Assembly (NCBI GenBank): GCA_007844125.1
Contig: CM017563.1
Location: forward strand, 30,999,828 to 31,063,827
Source: Sinonovacula constricta
Taxonomy: Eukaryota; Mollusca; Bivalvia; Cardiida; Solecurtidae
Length of the DNA: 64,000 nt
Direction of reading: 5' to 3'
The translations under genes and the position numbers were made by a program. Below, piece by piece: positions 10,591-23,700 of the stretch (positions are counted from its first letter, which is position 1; the number at the start of each line of letters is the position of its first letter). A model generated the notes under the pieces. It worked only from the letters and a program-made list of their open reading frames with translations. It did no database searches and had not been told where the DNA came from.

Positions 10591-13334
10591 AACGATCAGA
10601 GAAAATTCACAGAGACAAGAATCCGATAGTTTTCGTTTTGTTTGAAATGTTTGCCATAACACCGTCTACATCACATCATAACTACCATAGTTCTGCCCAC
10701 TTATCATTAGGTATTTAATAGTCATAATATTCCAAGATACTGAATATGATATCCATTTAGAACCAAATTTCAAGCGATCAATGAATTATATAATATTTTG
10801 GAGACTTTAGTCTATATAAACGTCTGTATGACCATGTTAAGCTTACACTTACACCACTTACTAAGGGCAGACGTTTCAAATTTTCACGATAAAACCCACG
10901 TTCCAAGGAGATGTAGGTTAATTTTCGTCTGTTCTTCAAAAAGATCCACCGCTTTGGGCATTTAGTCTATTAAAATACTGAAAGACAAGAATTCAATGTT
11001 TATGGATTTATATATAGAATCTAATCTAAGGCACGGCAATAATTCTGCGCATCTTCTCTCTTGTGCTTTTCTATTTCTGTGTCTCTTACTTCGAGTGTTT
11101 ATTTATTTGTTTTCATATTTCCTCATTTGATTTTTCTCACGCTCTTTACTGTAAGTGTTTTAATCTTCCTAAAAGGACCTGCATTTTTCCTTTGTACTTT
11201 ATTGAAAATCTCGATTGTTTGTACATATCAATATTTTTATAACGAAATTCTTTGGCATTTCTATTTATATCAAGAGGTTCAGTTCACTTTGAGACAACAT
11301 GATTTATATGGCAGTATTATCATTAAGCTTATATGTTTTGTTTTAACAAATGTCTTGTGTCGGTTAAGCATTCAGTTGTTATAACATAAATGGTGTTGAA
11401 TGACATTTCCATTCATTGCTACTAAAATTAATAAGCAAATATGTTTTTCTTTTGTAATTTCTAATTGTAATGGCGGCTTAATATATTGCAACATTTTACT
11501 TATTTATTGGAAGTAGACAAGTCTTCGAAAACGTCTTTAGAAAATTTCGATGGACGTGCACTCGGAATGTATTAGGAATTATTTAGTCGTAGAAATGCTT
11601 ATGATATGAGAGATGATTAAATTTTGAAAAAGACAAGTATTATTGAATAAATAGTGACAGAATGTATTATTGGAAGCCCGTAGAGACGTGATATTTTGCT
11701 TGCTGTAAACTAGATTCTTGTTATTGTCACTTTCACATGTACGATTTTCAGTAATGTTTACCGCAAGAAAAAAAAAGACATAACAGTCATTGACTAATGC
11801 TTTTGCAGCGCAAATTTTGCTAGACGAGCTTTTCAGCATCACCTTATATTATGTCTAAAATAAATCATAAGAATTGAAATGTGCCTATCTTAATGCCTTT
11901 ATGTTGATGCCTAAAACATAAATTAAATAGATTTATAATAGGATGAATTATATTCTTTATTGAATTGATTTACGTAACCCATTAATTATAAAATCTGTAA
12001 ATGTTGTAAATCTTGTCGCCAAACCGACGAAAAACTACAGTATCTTTTAAATCATAAGCCCATTGGCAGATCGAGGGAACATAATTCTCAATCAGTATGA
12101 CGTATAAGAAGACAACGACAAGAACTGTAGTAATTAATCAAAGTTTAATCAACGATTTACTTTGCATAATAGTTTTGCCTAGATTAAGCGGCATGGTTCC
12201 TTAGTAACTCGAGGGAAACAATCAATTCGCCTCAAAACAGTTCAAAGCAGAAGACCATCCAGAACAATAACAATTGCATTTCTATGATCCCGTCTTTAAT
12301 CCAAAAACAATCGCAAGTAAAGACAAGTCAAAACCACATCATATATTATGTTGTGCGTTGTCTGTAAACATTGTGCCAATCACCCCCGTGTATAATGAAA
12401 CTAAATAAAACTAAATAAAACATGCATGTACTAGTTTTTAGTGATTAAGAGGATAGAACAGCTCTAGAACCGGTCCTTGGTTCAAATTGGACAAAACCAT
12501 GCATAGCTTTTGTACTTTACATTATACAAAATTAGTTATTTATTACAATTTTAACCAAAGACAAAATAGCCACGGGGACTCTGTTAAACATAGGGATATA
12601 TCGGGAAACTTTCAGTTTAATATATTACTGCCAAATCATTTATTATGGTTAAAATTTTGGCACAAAATATATTTAATGTATGTTAATTTAAGAGAATTCA
12701 GTGAACTGAATCATCCACAGACAATTGGTGCAATTTACGCCATCATCAAAGAAAACACTAATTACTAATGAAATAGACTGAATTTCTAGAAGTAAGAATT
12801 CAATTATAAAAATGTTTTGTGCTCATTATGATTTTAATACTTTACATTTATGAACTTATATTTCCTGAGAGATATATTAACGATTCTACTTTTTTTCTAA
12901 GTTATGTTAAACTGGAATTCATTTTTTTTTATTTTCATAATTCAGTAAACATGTAAATATTAAAAAGAACTTTAAAACAACTGTTATTTCTACACGTCAG
13001 TATTTTAGTATTTATTACAACGCCGCAAGAATTTCGAATTATAAGGTAAAATAAAATCTCATGTCTGCTAACAGTGTCGCCTTCATCGGGATATTATTAT
13101 GAGAAATGACAAACTGACATCTGATACTTTTATTTATCTTACAGCTCCTGGAAAATAGAATGTATCAAAGACATTTGTGAAATGTGATGAGTTTGATGTT
13201 TTTGAGACTTCAAATAGATTTGTTACATCGGAAGTCATATGGCGATGAATTCTTATGTTATTTTTCTACCTACATTTCATAAACAATAACAATACATACA
13301 TATATTATTTAATATCTATATCTTACTTTGATTT
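10591..13334. other. Non-coding stretch shared with copy C
   Basis: Matches copy C in order: 10640-10700 with 50110-50160, 10820-11050 with 50270-50505, 12590-12700 with 52300-52410. The plus-strand frame of 93 codons at 12487-12768 is interrupted by stops in the copy C equivalent. No gene, repeat or RNA recognised. Confidence 0.6.
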
Positions 13335-13610
13335 CCAGTACGGGAGGCCCAGTGTTCGATCCTGGACCGCGATTTACCAAAGTCGTTCAAAATGGTAGTG
13401 ATATAGCTCCCTTGCTAATGCTCAAGCAAATATAAGGGTAGTTCCACGATTGGTTGGCCCGGTGTCAGGATAATGTGACTGTGTGTGGTATTATGCCAAG
13501 TGATCACAGTATGCTATATACAGTGAAGGCAGCACTATATCTGCTCCAAGTGAACACCGTCTCCTGATAACTGAAATACTGTTGGTGGGACGATAAACCT
13601 ACAAACAAAC
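13335..13610 (+). mobile_element. tRNA-derived SINE, family 3
   Basis: A B-box-like gtgttcgatcctgg is at 13352-13365 and the A-box side is degraded or missing. The body runs through ggcccggtgtcaggataatg and ends in gttggtgggacgataaacc followed by an acaaac repeat, a typical SINE tail layout in molluscs. There is no match at the equivalent place in copy C. Confidence 0.6.
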
Positions 13611-14519
13611 TTTGATTTGCACATGGAGTACGTAATTGAACATTAAAATATCTATAAACAGTGGATTCTATCAAGTATTGGATTAAAGTATGATGAAGTC
13701 CATATAACTCCCAAAAGCGGTTGTAATGACATAAATTCAGTGTCGTAATGAATGAATAAATAAATGCTCATTAAATATGTTACACAAAGTAAGTGAAAGC
13801 TTAAAATTGCAACAGAATATATGTAATTATTTTAATATTCTTGACAGCGCAAAAACACAAACAAATATTTTTCTGTTGAAATCAATACACATGACTTAAA
13901 CCTTTGATAGTTTATCAGACTGAATTTATCAGATTTATTTGTATATTTACTGACTATTTTTTCACATTGCAAGAACCGTCTTTCTTTATGAAGTCTCAAA
14001 AACGTATCCTTGAAAGGAAGCTGTTAACCATTATATAGATCGCTGGCAAGTTGCATATTGGTAGTCACGGAAATTGTACTTCTGGGAAATATAATATTAT
14101 TTCAGCAAATTACTGAGTAATGACATCTGTGTGTTTTACAGCTTAAGAGGATGTGATAACAGCAACAATATGGCCTTGGACGGCTGTTTGGCACCTTCTT
14201 AATTTGGAATTGTAAGTAGAGTAATGACGAACAGCAAATGTAAAACTGTTTACAAATACAGAAAATACCGTATTGTTTACAAAGGTGATCCGCAGTCAAA
14301 AATAATCGTTTATATTCTTCCAACTGTCAGCCATAACTAAGAATATCTTGATAGCTTAAATAAATGCCTCTTGTAGACACCCTTCGAATCATGGACAACA
14401 GTGTAAGACATCAATCAAGAATTAACTCCCCTTGAGTATTAAACAAAGCGCACGGAAACTACACACGTCGATGATAATGTTAGTAACACTTCCTTTCTGT
14501 GCAAGTCAGCATTTTTTAT
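13611..14519. other. Non-coding stretch, in part shared with copy C
   Basis: Bases 13960-14150 match 53740-53930, with landmarks gaagtct, aaaacg, gtatcct and gaaaggaagct. No gene seen. Confidence 0.55.
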
Positions 14520-14698
14520 GCTCTAACGTAAGGCCGTATTCGCATTCAAAGTAAATTCGGACAGATGTGAGAAATTTCGAATAAGATCCCATGTACATGT
14601 AACAACAGATACCCGCCTTGAACAAAATCTTGGAATTAAGTGGGTTTTGAACCCATTTCGAGGGAATGATTCGTAAATTCCTAAATCGCTGAGCTCAA
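14520..14698 (-). mobile_element. Probable tRNA-derived SINE (minus strand)
   Basis: On the minus strand the head has an A-box-like ttgagctcagcgattta (ending near 14681) and a B-box-like gggttcaaaaccc (14642-14654), in the right order and distance for a tRNA-derived head. Homology with copy C pauses across this stretch and resumes at gagctcaagagttgac, which supports an insertion. The body is not shared with the other SINEs here. Confidence 0.4.
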
Positions 14699-14865
14699 GA
14701 GTTGACTTTCTCACGCCATTTTTAGTCAAATGTTTATGAAAACAGAAACACAAATAACTGAGCATTTTGTTTTAAATAAGCTAATTATACTGCGTTTTCA
14801 TATGTAGAATTACTTCTATAGAAATTAATTGGTGGTGCTATCTGAAAAATCTAGGGCAGCAAATC
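14699..14865. other. Flank of a LINE insertion
   Basis: Matches copy C up to the equivalent of 54478, where copy C continues without the LINE. Confidence 0.5.
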
Positions 14866-15884
14866 AATCAAATCATTTATTCAGGCATGTCGGCAAATAA
14901 ATTCCCATTGGCCCTTAACAAATATTATGAAACAAGTATAGCCACACATATACACACCTTCAATAAATAAGCATTCAGTCCATACAATCAACATTGGAAA
15001 ATTGACACTAGACATAGACAATAGTATTTACATTAATGCTGTTAGCGCCATGTTTATCTGTCAAATTAACACAATTAATTATATGTAACATATTGTATAT
15101 ATAATAATATAGCATACATATATGTTTTTAGAAAAAGAAAAACATCAACAAATGAAGAACCACAACATAGACATGTACGCAACTTGAAATATTTTCAAAC
15201 AGTAATAATAACAGTTAACAGATGTTCATATATTAATATGTTTACACAGAGTATTTAAAATCAACCGATAAATTTACCTGGTCAGGTAAAACAGCTTTAA
15301 AACTTTTGAACCCATTACTCAGTTATGCAAGTTTGTCTTATTTTAAAGGCTTCCATAAAGTATTTAGCTATGTTTATTTGTATAATCTTTAGAGGATTAG
15401 AGCATTTTAATAAACTTATTTATACACGGCCAGGAACAGTTTTTAAAATATTTGACTCTAAGCTCCCTGTATTTTGGGCATATTTAAAAAAAATGATATT
15501 CTGATTCTACTTGATGTTTCAAGCAAACTGTACAAACCTGTTCTTTCTTCCTTTCCCTATGAATCTACCTGTTTCGATTGCTAACTTGTGGTTGGATATT
15601 CTAAAGCGTGTCAATTGTTTTCTGTATTTTTCATTATGTATATTATAAAGGTAACTTTCAAATTCAAAATTATTATTTAAAGACCTATAATATTCCATTT
15701 TGGTGGCTTGATTAATATATTCTAACCAAAATTGTATAAACACATCTTTTACTCTCTGTTTTATTGTCCTCATGTCTGGATCTGATATAGAGGATTTTTT
15801 CCCATGATAGGTCAGGCCTAATTTGTCCAAGCAAAACAAATTGTTTGGCATATTATGTGATGTATTTGTAATATTTGGCTAAAA
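14866..15884 (-). mobile_element. 5'-truncated non-LTR retrotransposon (LINE), copy A
   Basis: Minus-strand element of about 1 kb. Its 3' end, at the low coordinates, has an AATAAA signal (complement of 14876-14881) followed by a short ttga-type repeat tail at 14861-14873. Upstream lie about 470 bases of 3' UTR and then the decayed C-terminal part of the reverse-transcriptase protein. Copy C lacks the insert and instead has about 55 bases between its matching flanks (around 54478-54533), so insertion seems to have come with a small target deletion. Confidence 0.75.
15340..15860 (-). pseudogene. LINE reverse-transcriptase protein, C-terminal remnant
   Basis: An open frame of 110 codons (15519-15851) contains LCLDKLGL-like text near residue 8 and RFRISNHKLAIETGR near residue 82, the basic motif that precedes the zinc-binding tail in many animal LINE proteins. 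A one-base shift then continues in another frame at about 15525 with VESEYHFF and later IIQINIAKYFMEAF, which fits the E-x-x-Y-H-F and final helical part of the same family. An in-frame stop and the shift show it is dead. Only the end of the protein is present, as expected for 5' truncation. Confidence 0.7.
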
Positions 15885-18800
15885 ACTTTCGGATACCACC
15901 TGTATGGCACAATACAACAAGGCATAAGGCATAATCAAACTAACCAAAATTTTGAAGGCTCTCTCTATTTAAATTGAAACCCTTAGCTTACTTGAACTAA
16001 TTAAAGTCTGCCTGTAACAGTACAAGAGATGTTTCAAGTTTGAGTATTTGTAAAACTGACATTAAAATTTTCTTGAATTAGAAAAAAAGTCAGACATTCC
16101 GAAACTTCAATACACATCCTACCGAACGTTAGGGGTTAATTGTAGAACGTTCAGCAATTTTAGTTTAATCTTTATAATCTTAAAATACGAAAAGGTCGCA
16201 CTATACTTTCAAAACCTATCTAAGTTTGAACTAGCTTTTACTGTAGATAACACAACAGATAAATGTAAAAGTAAAAATATAAACTAAACACCGACAAGAG
16301 TCATGTCAGAATTAGAGAAAACCGACAGTTCCGCTTTGAAAAGATCAGACGATAAAAAGATCGGCAGGAACTTTGTTTTATATTATCGAGAAATGATCAA
16401 CAGGGCAAAGTCAAAATCATGCCATGTTCTGTTAGTCATTTTAATATTAATATTATCATTAATTTAGAGCTGCATTGAGAAATAAAGACGGTATTCAAAT
16501 CTATTTAATACGATATCTAATCAAGCTGTTACCTTTTAATGTCACACAGTCGAGGGGTTTTCAGTTCGTCAGTACTTCGACGTGCCTGTTTTAAACGATT
16601 TAATCAATGAGAACTCGTAAATAATTTGCAAGGCTCAAGATTGAAATAGCTTCTCAAAGATTTATCTATTGACTACACTATGTTTGTAAAGAAACACAAT
16701 ATGTGTCCAATGAAATCATTACGAAAGTCAACATAATGTTCCAGGAAAATACATTTTGATCTGTATTAAGTGTTTGGATAGTTGTAGAAATATACCTTCA
16801 AAGTTAAATAATTGACATACCATGATAACATACTTGTAGCAAGTTCTTTAATTCCTTGTACTAATTAATGTACAAACAGCTTATTTAAGCTAGAAACATT
16901 TTAAACAGAGTACTGTATACAAGTTGTTGTTTTTTCATGAAAAAGAGTTTACTCTAAAAAATGATTTTAACTACTCATGAATGTTGAAATTTTACATGAT
17001 TGGTTCTTCGTTTTCTTGCATTAAATTTGTAAAGAGATTTTTTTCTTATCTCATTTAGGTGGCAGTTTACCGACGTTGACATCTGTTCTTCACTGTCTAA
17101 TTATTCTGTAGTATTTATATAATTCTAGCTCTTAAAATTCAAATATTTATTTTTTGTTTGAGATTTGTAAATAATTTCTTTTCTAAACATGTTATTTCGT
17201 TTTATCAAGTCTGCTCACGAACATGGACTTTGTAAGGGTACGACACCGAGTGTATATATTAAAGATCTTGTACGTAGTATTATATATATATAACTATATT
17301 GGGTCACTACATGTATTTGGTGTTTTCTCCCGCAGGATTATCCTAATTGCATCATTAACAAGTGCCAAATGAACAGTCGGTTAACACATAAATTGATGAA
17401 TTATTAATGCATATTACTAAAAACAGAGAATTTGTTTACTTTGGTTAAATAGTTTGATTTTTCCTTTAAGCAGATATAATGTTGCTTTGACTGTCAAATC
17501 ATGTGATGTACATTTTTCATAAGACCATACTCAGTCACTTCATCCTGATATTGGACCATTCAGTTTTACCCTTAGAGTGTATGAAATGAAACAATACTAC
17601 TACTGGTTGTGAACTCCTGTTCCATAAGCTAATTATGCAGCATTATATTTTTAAAAAGTTATGTTGTAGCAAAAGTTATGTTGTATACATTAAAGGGGTG
17701 CATTTTAATTAAGTTTAGAAAGTGTAAACATTTATACAAACATGTATTGGTTTTCCAAGTGTGTGAGAATTTTTACTATTGTAATCATGAAATATCTCTG
17801 TGGCTGATAACTTCTTTAGAAGCCATCTCAAATAGCATGTGCTTTTACATAACAATACAATAATAACTGCTGTATGCGATGGTATTTATACAAGGCACCT
17901 TTGACAGTTGTTAAAATATGTATTATTCATTTTTTAAAGTTTCGCAATATGAGTAAATATTAATTTCCACAAAGGAGTTATTTAAAAATATAATGTGCCA
18001 TTCTGATAAAAGAATTTTAGCAACTTTTATTGAAAATTGAACTCCTTATTTTACCATCTTTCCGTTTTGGAACACTTTCAGTCATTTACATAATGTAACA
18101 AGAGTAAAATTATTCCGTAAAGTTAAGATTATTTAAAAAATAGTGTGTGGCGCGATAGCAAAAACATGTCATGTACTTCGGATAATACTTTGTTTATGCC
18201 TGTTGTAAGCATGAGATGAGGGCTGAGAATACATGTATAATTGGCGTATAATTTAGAAACCATCTACTTCATATACTTTAAAATCTTGAATTTGTAAAAC
18301 AATATGCTCGTGTTATATTTCAAGACATAGAGCTTATTGTTTAAGTCTAAAGCTAGGCATTATTCTTAGTCGGTAGATGAACCTTTGATGCAGAACTAAA
18401 GGCCTATAGTAACTTATAAAGCTGCTGGATTTTAAAGGAGGCACTTTGACGAATGTAATACGTATTTAAACGGACGGGCCTATAATGGTCTATTTAATCT
18501 GATATACGACATAGCTAAACAAACAGGAAACATAAACAGAATATTTAGGGGATGTTTATTGTACTTAAGACTTATTATTTTGCGTGGGATTTTTTATCAT
18601 GCAGGCTACATAATAACATTCTAAGTCCACGATTGTTTTACACTACTGCAAATGATATCTTTAAATGAAAAAAATAGTTCTTAGATTATGTTGTTGTTGT
18701 TTTTTCTATATTTTTATGTTTTATCCTTAACAAAAGTGGCATTGCAACTATGGCGTCTCTTTTACGACCTGTTATTATTCTGAAACGTAACAATACGTGT

Positions 18801-19784
18801 CTGTTGAAAAAGTCACTTTTAAATGTATTTTATAAGACCATTTTACAGAAAGGTATTTTCAGCATTTAAAATACATTGACGTAGTTTGATTAATGGGTTT
18901 GAATGGCTTTTTATTTTAACTGTCATTCGTTCAATAATTTAATTGTGTGTATTAAGCATATACGTATATTAAAAATTAATCAGATATGTGCAGTTACACA
19001 ATAATTTATTAAATATATTTACAAATGTATTCGTGACCCGAGAAAACCATATTTTCTAAGGCTATTCACAGATTAAAGTATTATATTTAACATGTTTTTT
19101 TGTGATTAACCTTATCAAATACATTGGATGCAAATGTTTGAAATATGGTGATGATATTGTGGCAGAAGCGACATACAAGGTGACACTTTTCTCTGATCTA
19201 TTATTTAGAGCGGCCGTTGTTTCAAATTTTAAGTCATACATAATGTTATACTGTCTTGGTATTTTAAGATTGATTTTACTACAGTATCCACACAGGAGGT
19301 ATATTGTTGATTTATTTCGTAGTCCCTTGGAAATATCTAATTAGCTTTTGATGACATAATCTTGAGTAATTTAGTGATATTTATTGCCTCCTGAAATTTG
19401 GATAAAGTTATATCATTTTACACGATGCAAAACACTCTCCACATTTCAAAGATTGTCATTAAAGTATAAAAAAATGAATGATCGCAACAACCGTGATTTC
19501 CCCATATATGCATGTTTATGCCAATTGCTTATTCCTTTGTTACAGTCACATCATAAACCATGTCCGAATTTCCGGTTTAAACACATTTTATTGTTGATAG
19601 TTAAAAGTAAACAGGATCTGTGACAATTACCGCAAATTCTGAACTAGAGCTGAACAAACCAATGTAAAACTTTGACAAAAACAATCAGACTAGACACATA
19701 TACAAAAATCCTAACAGTTATTGCAGGGGAAAGTTCATCTGACAAAAGAACGACCGTTATCAGGAACTGACGACGAGTCAATTA
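15885..19784. other. Non-coding stretch shared with copy C
   Basis: Ordered matches to copy C include 16560-16760 with 54925-55130, 18370-18670 with 57290-57600 and 19130-19400 with 58200-58580. A short TA run lies at 17281-17292. Small open frames at 17678, 19102 and 19384 have no recognisable domain and their copy C equivalents are broken. Confidence 0.55.
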
Positions 19785-20160
19785 AACCTTTCCAACCAAT
19801 CAGATTGTTGCCTACAAAATCGCGAAAAGTAAATGATGATCCGAAGCGTTCCGAACGTATCATTTTAATGGCTTCGACCATTTACAAAGAAATGTAAACA
19901 TGGACACTCCGCGCAAGACTTATATCACAGAATACAGGTGCGTTGTATGCGGTATCCCATGTTTCAACATCAGTAACATATTCGGGTCGAAAGTTTACTA
20001 AAAAGCAGTAGCATAACAAACTTAAACTGAGTGACTTTTCTACTGCATCATCGATAACGGCCATTTTGCGACTCTTACCGAAAGTGTAATGCATTACGCT
20101 CTCTGATTGGCTGTTATAAAAATAGTAAACGAGGAAAACCATTTTTCTTTATATACGGTA
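19785..20160 (-). other. A-specific island with CCAAT-like repeats and a 60-residue ORF
   Basis: GC-richer than its neighbours and without a match in copies B or C. CCAATCAGA at about 19795 and its inverse TCTGATTGG at about 20101 face each other, and TATAAAAATAG follows the second on the plus strand. On the minus strand an ATG at 20064 in good context (aaaATGGCC) opens 60 codons to 19882, beginning MAVIDDAVEKS and ending VHVYISL. On the plus strand a 33-codon frame starting MDTPRKTYI holds a C-x-x-C pair. Neither protein is recognised. A mobile-element fragment or a retained exon are both possible. Confidence 0.3.
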
Positions 20161-20214
20161 TTTGTGGGCCGTCATAATTATCTTACATTTTGTGAGATTT
20201 GACTTTAGTGAGAT

Positions 20215-20335
20215 TGGTCTAAACCTTCTTTGTCAATTTCGGACTTTCTGAAGGCTTTTCTCAAAGACAAACTGGGTATGTAAAAATATCCCATCAAACG
20301 GAGACAACAAATAGCAAGCAACTGCCGCTGGAGAA
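20215..20335 (+). mobile_element. Fragment of an X-related tail
   Basis: Shares ctgaaggcttttct, then aaaaatatcccatcaaa, then an aactgccgctgg motif with 22480-22565, which follows an element X core. It appears to be the alternative tail of element X without the core. Confidence 0.4.
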
Positions 20336-20514
20336 AATTAATATTAGTGAATTACTGCACTTTTAAAAAAAAATGAAATGAAACCGTTCAAGATATAACT
20401 TAAATAGTAGGTTCTTGTTAATTACGCCATACGATAGAAAGCAGTCAGCACATGGCAGTGACGCCCTTTCTGGTTAACTTATTATAAGTATAATGACTTA
20501 TAAGATAAATATAT

Positions 20515-20521
20515 TATTATA

Positions 20522-20602
<81 letters not shown>

Positions 20603-20689
20603 TTTAATATAATCATTAGTAGTAGTAGTGTAATAGTAGTAGAAGTTGTAGTAGTAGTAGTAGTAGTAGTAGTAGAAGTAGTAGTAGTA

Positions 20690-20732
<43 letters not shown>

Positions 20733-20772
20733 AAGTAGTAGCTGTATTATTTTTATCATTATAAATATTATA

Positions 20773-20837
<65 letters not shown>

Positions 20838-20998
20838 CATCATCATTATTATTATTATTATCACTATTATTACATGTATTATTATTATTATTATTGTTCT
20901 TCTTCTTCTTCGTCTTATTATAAAATTATTATTAATAATATTATAATTATTATTATTATTATTATTATTATCATTATCATCATTATCATTATCATTTT
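20515..20998 (+). repeat. Compound trinucleotide microsatellite
   Basis: About 480 bases of ATT, then AGT/AGA, then ATT with CAT variants, then a TTC patch, then ATT and CAT again. On the minus strand the ATT and AGT blocks stay open as runs of isoleucine and leucine, which is an artefact. The array sits where A lost the segment kept in B and C, next to the junction at about 21085. Confidence 0.95.
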
Positions 20999-21461
20999 TA
21001 TTAAGAAAAGAAATAGTTTTTACAGTTCCCTGTGGAACAATTTATAAAACTGTGAGAAATAATTAACTTAGTGTGTATTTAAAAGTTTCTCTTACACGGT
21101 ATATGGAGATAACAACAATGATTGCAGTAATTACTAATTACTTATGCTAAGCAGCTACCTGCAAGATATCTTCATCGGAATTGTCGGCCTTATTCTTTTT
21201 ACATTCTTCTTTATTATAAAGGAAATGTTGACGAGTATCAACATTATTTAAACTGGGTGGATTTTAGCCGAATATATATGTAATATTTGCACAACAAACA
21301 GCGTATATATGTTGCTGTTGCTTTTAAAACTTTCTGATGTTGAAATAAATATTTTCTCAGAGTTCTGCGTAGATATTAAATAAGCAGAGTAACAAATTAA
21401 TTCAATTTCAGTTTTTAAAATCCCCTTTTAAGCCATTTGCAAATGTCCATTTTCCGAGTTA
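20999..21461. other. Non-coding stretch shared by all copies
   Basis: Bases 21085-21190 match 35225-35310 and 63480-63600. No gene seen. Confidence 0.55.
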
Positions 21462-21534
21462 TTACGTAATCTACATATCTGACAATTTACTCCCGTGGTA
21501 CTCATACTGAATTGTCGAATACCAGATATAAAAG
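21462..21534 (+). promoter_or_regulatory. bZIP site plus TATA promoter-like module, copy A
   Basis: TTACGTAA, a bZIP-type palindrome, is at 21462-21469 and TATAAAAG at 21527-21534, 65 bases start to start. Copy B has TGACGTAA at 35662-35669 and TATAAAAG at 35727-35734, also exactly 65 bases apart. In copy C the upstream site has drifted (cttataatc) and the window ends four bases into the equivalent of the TATA region. Downstream the well-kept block gaccttatccaca follows in A and B. Promoter function is inferred. Confidence 0.4.
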
Positions 21535-22379
21535 AGATAAGCAATTGTATTGTTATTGACCTTATCCACAAGGGATCAATGATTTATCGGCGTTGAGATG
21601 CCAAATTCACCAGGCATTGAGACAGAGGACTGATAGACGATTTCCCACATCCATACTTTTCGAATCATCACATAGGGAAGATAGTTGACTCTTGACCTTT
21701 CCTCGATGGCATATGTTTCATTTTAGCTTAATACAATAAGAATTCGTAAAATAATGTGTATATGTGTAAAGAGCAAGCAGCAGGATTTGTACAAATATTT
21801 GTTAAAAACTTATAAAGGCTGATACAATGCGACAATGGAACCTCATAACAAGCAAATGATTCAATAGAAGAAAATGTTTTTTTTATATATCACAATTGTC
21901 GTAAGATTAAAACTCGATGATGATGTTAATGGTATTTTATGTCACTTTGCTTTGGAATAACCAGTCAAAAATTGTATTACAGTCATTCGGCGAGGGCACT
22001 GTTTATTTCTTCAGCCTATTTCCCATAGAGAAGGTTTTAAAAGATAAAACTTAAGAAGTGGACTAATCCGTAGTGCAATCCTTAGCCTGGTTGTTTTCGC
22101 TAGTTCTATTAAGTATGCAGTTATTAACAGAATGGTTTGATTTTAGGATTAAGATGTTCGAGGGCAGACCCTTTGTTGAATTGGCATTCAAAATATTTAC
22201 ACTTTTTAAAAACCATTTTCTCTCTATATATATTGACGTGTAATACTAAATAGGTAAATAAGGTCCTATCAAAATTTTCACAGATATTTAACTTTTATCT
22301 ACCTGCAGACCAATGCAGAAAATGTAAATGTAAATGTGACAAAAAAAAAACACAGAGACGAGACATAACACACAAAAAG
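21535..22379. other. Non-coding stretch
   Basis: Bases 21558-21720 are well preserved against 35761-35910. The rest has no recognised feature. Confidence 0.5.
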
Positions 22380-22565
22380 AAAAACCATCAGTTACCGCCT
22401 TGGAACGGTCAGTCGGCAAAAGGGCCAACTGGGGTGCTTAAACCTGTTTTTTGGAGCGCTCCAACCTCGCACTTCCTGAAGGTTTTTCTATCAAACGAAC
22501 AGTGTAATTAAAAATATCCCGTCAAAGTGAACCAACTAACAGTAGGCACCTGCATCGGGAGTTAA
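22380..22565 (+). mobile_element. Element X, core with alternative tail
   Basis: Contains the X core (gttaccgccttggaacggtc, then ggcaaaaggg) and cctcgcacttcctga, after which the sequence differs from the long X copies and instead matches 20250-20335. The frame seen in other copies is broken by a one-base loss after GKR. Confidence 0.6.
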
Positions 22566-23477
22566 ACAGATATAATGAACTTATGTACATAAATAATAAC
22601 AAGTAATAAAATAACATATGTACAGTATGTACAGTAGATAAAAGCCTCGGCAACCAAAAAATTCAAAACGTGAAAAAGGTTATGAATATTTTAAATGCAC
22701 ATCCTACAATTCTATTGTGCGCCTTTAAAAATAAAAAAAAGAAATTTACTATACAATAGACTTTTATCTGAAATGTTGAAAGGTAAACTGGAATATTTTC
22801 CATAACCTATCATTGTTGCTTCTTATATCTTTCCATCATAAATCCAGATGAACGTTTCGGTTCTTGATGAATACAAACAGTATTATTATTGTGTGACAGG
22901 AATTGTCTGAAGCGTTAACATGTTTTTAGTCTATTCGTTTCCTGAAAGATGATGTTTACAGATTTCTGTTGTAGACGCCGCAGAGGCTGAACTTTTATGA
23001 TCAACAACAAGTTGAAGTACGTTTGTAAATAGCAATTAATAATATCATCAGTAAATAATCTTCAGTCAAGTTTAGCCTGAAAATTGAAATAGCCTGTAGT
23101 ATTGAGATGACAAAAGACTTAACTTTATGGAACCTTAACTTAAAAATAATAAAGTTTGACACAACTGTATTACATTAAACCATTACCATTGATAAGTGAT
23201 TAATGCATCATTAATCATAGTTATGAGTAACAACAATTCTACACCATTACAGTTTGCTTGTCATACGCAAAACACAAATAAAACAAAACATACAATTCAA
23301 ATTTTCGAAGTAATCTTTGCTTTGTGCTCTATTTTGTATTGTGTCTCGTCACAGTTTTGTTGTATTTTGAACAACCGACTGACATGAGAATATTCTTGTC
23401 CAGTACCTTTACATGTTTAAATATACGCTACAATACCCATATGACTGATGTTTCACTATCTTAATTTAAAAAAAACC
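22566..23477. other. Non-coding stretch shared with copy B
   Basis: Bases 22760-23000 match 36400-36680, with landmarks gatgaacgtttcggttcttg and gaggctgaacttttatgat. No gene seen. Confidence 0.6.
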
Positions 23478-23700
23478 ACCACAATAGCTCAATTGGTAGG
23501 GCGTCGGCTTGCGGATCGGGAGGTCGCAGGTTCAAACCCCGGCCGGGTCAAAGCAAAGACTTTAAAGTTGGTAGCCTGGCTCGTCGGTATCAGTATAATG
23601 GACCGGCCGGGTTCAGTCCCTGGACACCTCATAAGTGCCCATGTGCTATAATGATAGATATGTCGCTGCACAGTATTGGCAAAAATGCCGGCAACCCTAT
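23478..23700 (+). mobile_element. tRNA-derived SINE, family 2
   Basis: The A box tagctcaattggtagg is at 23485-23500 and the B box ggttcaaaccc at 23529-23539, at normal tRNA distance. The body includes tcggtatcagtataa, ggaccggccgggttcagtcc and gtcgctgcacagtattggc. The same element is inverted at 49225-49445. Copy B has no SINE at the matching site. The overlapping short frames on both strands are incidental. Confidence 0.85.

Noticed and set aside
12487..12768. 93-codon plus-strand open frame
   Set aside because: The copy C equivalent (52300-52440) contains several stops in the aligned frame.
20616..20864. Open frame of isoleucine and leucine runs
   Set aside because: Translation of ATT and AGT microsatellites.
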